From positions 1-6,577 of the forward strand of contig JAPUJA010000300.1 of the NCBI GenBank assembly GCA_027296525.1: DNA of 6,577 nucleotides. The letters are read 5' to 3'. The notes under the pieces were generated by a model. The model was not told the origin of the DNA, did not search any database, and saw only the letters and a program-made list of their open reading frames with translations. Below, in pieces: positions 5,359 through 6,577 of the stretch. The position numbers and the translations under genes are program-made. Positions within the stretch are counted from its first letter, which is position 1; each line of letters begins with the position of its first letter. Source of the DNA: Pseudomonadota bacterium (GTDB lineage Bacteria; Pseudomonadota; Alphaproteobacteria; UBA828; JAPUJA01).

Positions 5359-6494
5359 TAGGCGCTGCCTTCGAGCGCGTCGAGAACGAGTCCGTGGAAG
5401 TGGTGGAGCGCGTGCTCGCTCACCTCGGTGCGCTCGGCGTCTACGACATAGCGGCCCTGGTGATAGCCCTTCGAATGCAAGCCCCGCTGGACGCTCTCGA
5501 CGAGGCTGATGTCCTCCGGGTTCAGGGTCTGCTCGAAATAGTCGATCATTTCCCGCTCGAGCGGCGTCGGCGTCTTATCGCGCAAGTAGAGATCGAAGGT
5601 CTCGTATGTGAGCTCGGGTCCGGCCGGAATGAACTGGAAGACGCCGATATTGCTCGTACCCGGGAATATGTTGATGGCCAGGTTCGGCCATAGAAACCAG
5701 AAGCAGCCGACCGGCGATTCGCCCGATGGGTCGAAATCGTACGCCTTGCCTTTGTGTTTCGTGCGCGACCGGCTCAGGTGACTCGAATAGATGCCGTAGG
5801 TCTTCGTCCGGTAGCTCGCCATGTCGATCATGTCGGCGAACGCCGGATGGCCGATCGGGCAGTGGTAGCATTCGAGGAAATTGTCGGCGACGTTCTTCCA
5901 GTTTCCCTCGAGCTCAAAGGTGCAGCGATGCGCCTTGGTGAGATTATCGAGATCGGGAACGAAGTCGCGAATTTCCTCGGCGAGCGCGCCCGTCTGGCTC
6001 TCGAGCGAGGGCGCGTCGGGGTCGAGATTGACGAAGATGAGATTGAGGAAAACCTCGAGCCGCACCGACTTGAGACAGAATTCCGAGGGCTCGAAGCCTT
6101 TGACTTTCTCGCTGCCGCGCGCGCTGAAGAGGCCGCCGTCCAACTCGTAGGTCCAGCCGTGATAGGGGCAGGAGATCTTGGCTTCCTTGCCGCTTCCCTC
6201 GAGAAGCTCGTGGGCCCGGTGGGAGCAGACGTTGTAGAAGGCGCGCAAACGGCCGTCCTTGCCGCGGATGATGACGACGTTCTGGTCGAAGATCTTGGTC
6301 GTGATGTAGCAGCCGGGCTCGGGCAGGTCCTCGGCATGGCCCACAAACTGCCAGGTCTTGAAGAAGATCGCCTCCTTCTCGCGCTCGAAGATCTCAGGGT
6401 CCGTGTAGTAGCGGGCCGGCAGGTTGTAGGAACGCTCGGGGTCTGGTTGGTACTTGTTCAGCAAGCGCCGCTGGGCCAAGTCAATCGCGGCCAT
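5358..6494 (-). CDS. Rieske non-heme iron oxygenase alpha subunit, carnitine/choline/glycine-betaine type
   Basis: This is a 378-residue catalytic subunit of a Rieske oxygenase, a cytosolic enzyme that uses O2 and electrons from a separate reductase. The Rieske 2Fe-2S domain (about 45-155) carries Cys90/His92 in CSHRAHEL and Cys109/His112 in CPYHGW. In the catalytic domain the mononuclear iron ligands are His211 and His216 in DNFLECYHCPIGHPAF and Asp328 in NPEDISLVESVQRGL. Glu208 takes the bridging place that is Asp205 in naphthalene dioxygenase; Glu there, the 112-residue His216-Asp328 spacing and the C-terminal SEHALHHFH motif match the carnitine monooxygenase CntA/choline monooxygenase/GbcA group. 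A quaternary ammonium or related N-methyl substrate is thus my inference, not proven. The ATG is supported by GGAGG at 6501-6505, 6 bp upstream. No reductase or beta subunit gene lies in the window, so the electron donor is unknown; members of this group often work as alpha-only trimers. Confidence 0.92.
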   Translation of the reverse strand: MAAIDLAQRRLLNKYQPDPERSYNLPARYYTDPEIFEREKEAIFFKTWQFVGHAEDLPEPGCYITTKIFDQNVVIIRGKDGRLRAFYNVCSHRAHELLEGSGKEAKISCPYHGWTYELDGGLFSARGSEKVKGFEPSEFCLKSVRLEVFLNLIFVNLDPDAPSLESQTGALAEEIRDFVPDLDNLTKAHRCTFELEGNWKNVADNFLECYHCPIGHPAFADMIDMASYRTKTYGIYSSHLSRSRTKHKGKAYDFDPSGESPVGCFWFLWPNLAINIFPGTSNIGVFQFIPAGPELTYETFDLYLRDKTPTPLEREMIDYFEQTLNPEDISLVESVQRGLHSKGYHQGRYVVDAERTEVSEHALHHFHGLVLDALEGSA

Positions 6495-6577
6495 GGGTTT
6501 CCTCCGTTCGGCAGTATTCCACTGACTTGCGCGTCATCCTAAGGAGCGCTTCCCTGCTCAGCAATGGTAGCTACGGG

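Noticed and set aside
5754..6542. A 262-residue plus-strand frame opposite the Rieske gene
   Set aside because: It is the mirror of the Rieske coding frame, repetitive in Val/Glu/Leu/Gly, with no domain; the minus-strand gene has all iron ligands and a good ribosome site.
6510..6577. Promoter for the Rieske gene
   Set aside because: TTAGGA and AATACT can be spaced 18 bp apart on the minus strand, but each matches consensus at only three or four positions.

Overview
The window is a high-GC, gene-dense bacterial segment. Protein signatures point to an alphaproteobacterium: an EpsC-type serine acetyltransferase, IscR, a NifS-like plus IscS cysteine desulfurase pair, and an ISC-type adrenodoxin-like ferredoxin with the alphaproteobacterial/mitochondrial GACEGSLACSTCH signature. 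Species cannot be named from the sequence. No rRNA, tRNA, CRISPR array, transposase or phage gene is visible.

Left block (1-4087, + strand): a five-gene run reads cysE (5' end cut by the window edge), iscR, a NifS-like cysteine desulfurase, iscS and fdx. Gaps are 21-120 bp, so it looks like one operon. The logic is coherent: CysE makes O-acetylserine, the precursor of cysteine; the two PLP desulfurases pull sulfur from cysteine; the 2Fe-2S ferredoxin supplies electrons for cluster assembly; and IscR senses cluster status. The striking point is what is absent. The scaffold gene iscU, the carrier iscA and the chaperones hscB/hscA normally lie between iscS and fdx, but here only 120 bp separate the two. 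IscS also lacks the C-terminal tail that binds IscU in classical IscS/NFS1. This looks like a scaffold-less, reduced ISC operon.

Middle (4088-4264): a short intergenic region between convergent genes. It holds a perfect 8-bp-stem hairpin flanked by an 8-bp direct repeat, and is probably a terminator or a dispersed repeat unit.

Right block (4265-6494, - strand): a cytosolic class III nucleotidyl cyclase carries an N-terminal four-cysteine zinc-ribbon-like module. Upstream of it on the same strand is a complete Rieske non-heme iron oxygenase alpha subunit of the carnitine/choline/glycine-betaine oxygenase type, with a Glu bridging residue. Neither has an obvious partner gene in the window. The 259 bp between them suggests separate transcription. 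The cyclase gene is visibly lower in G+C than the isc genes.
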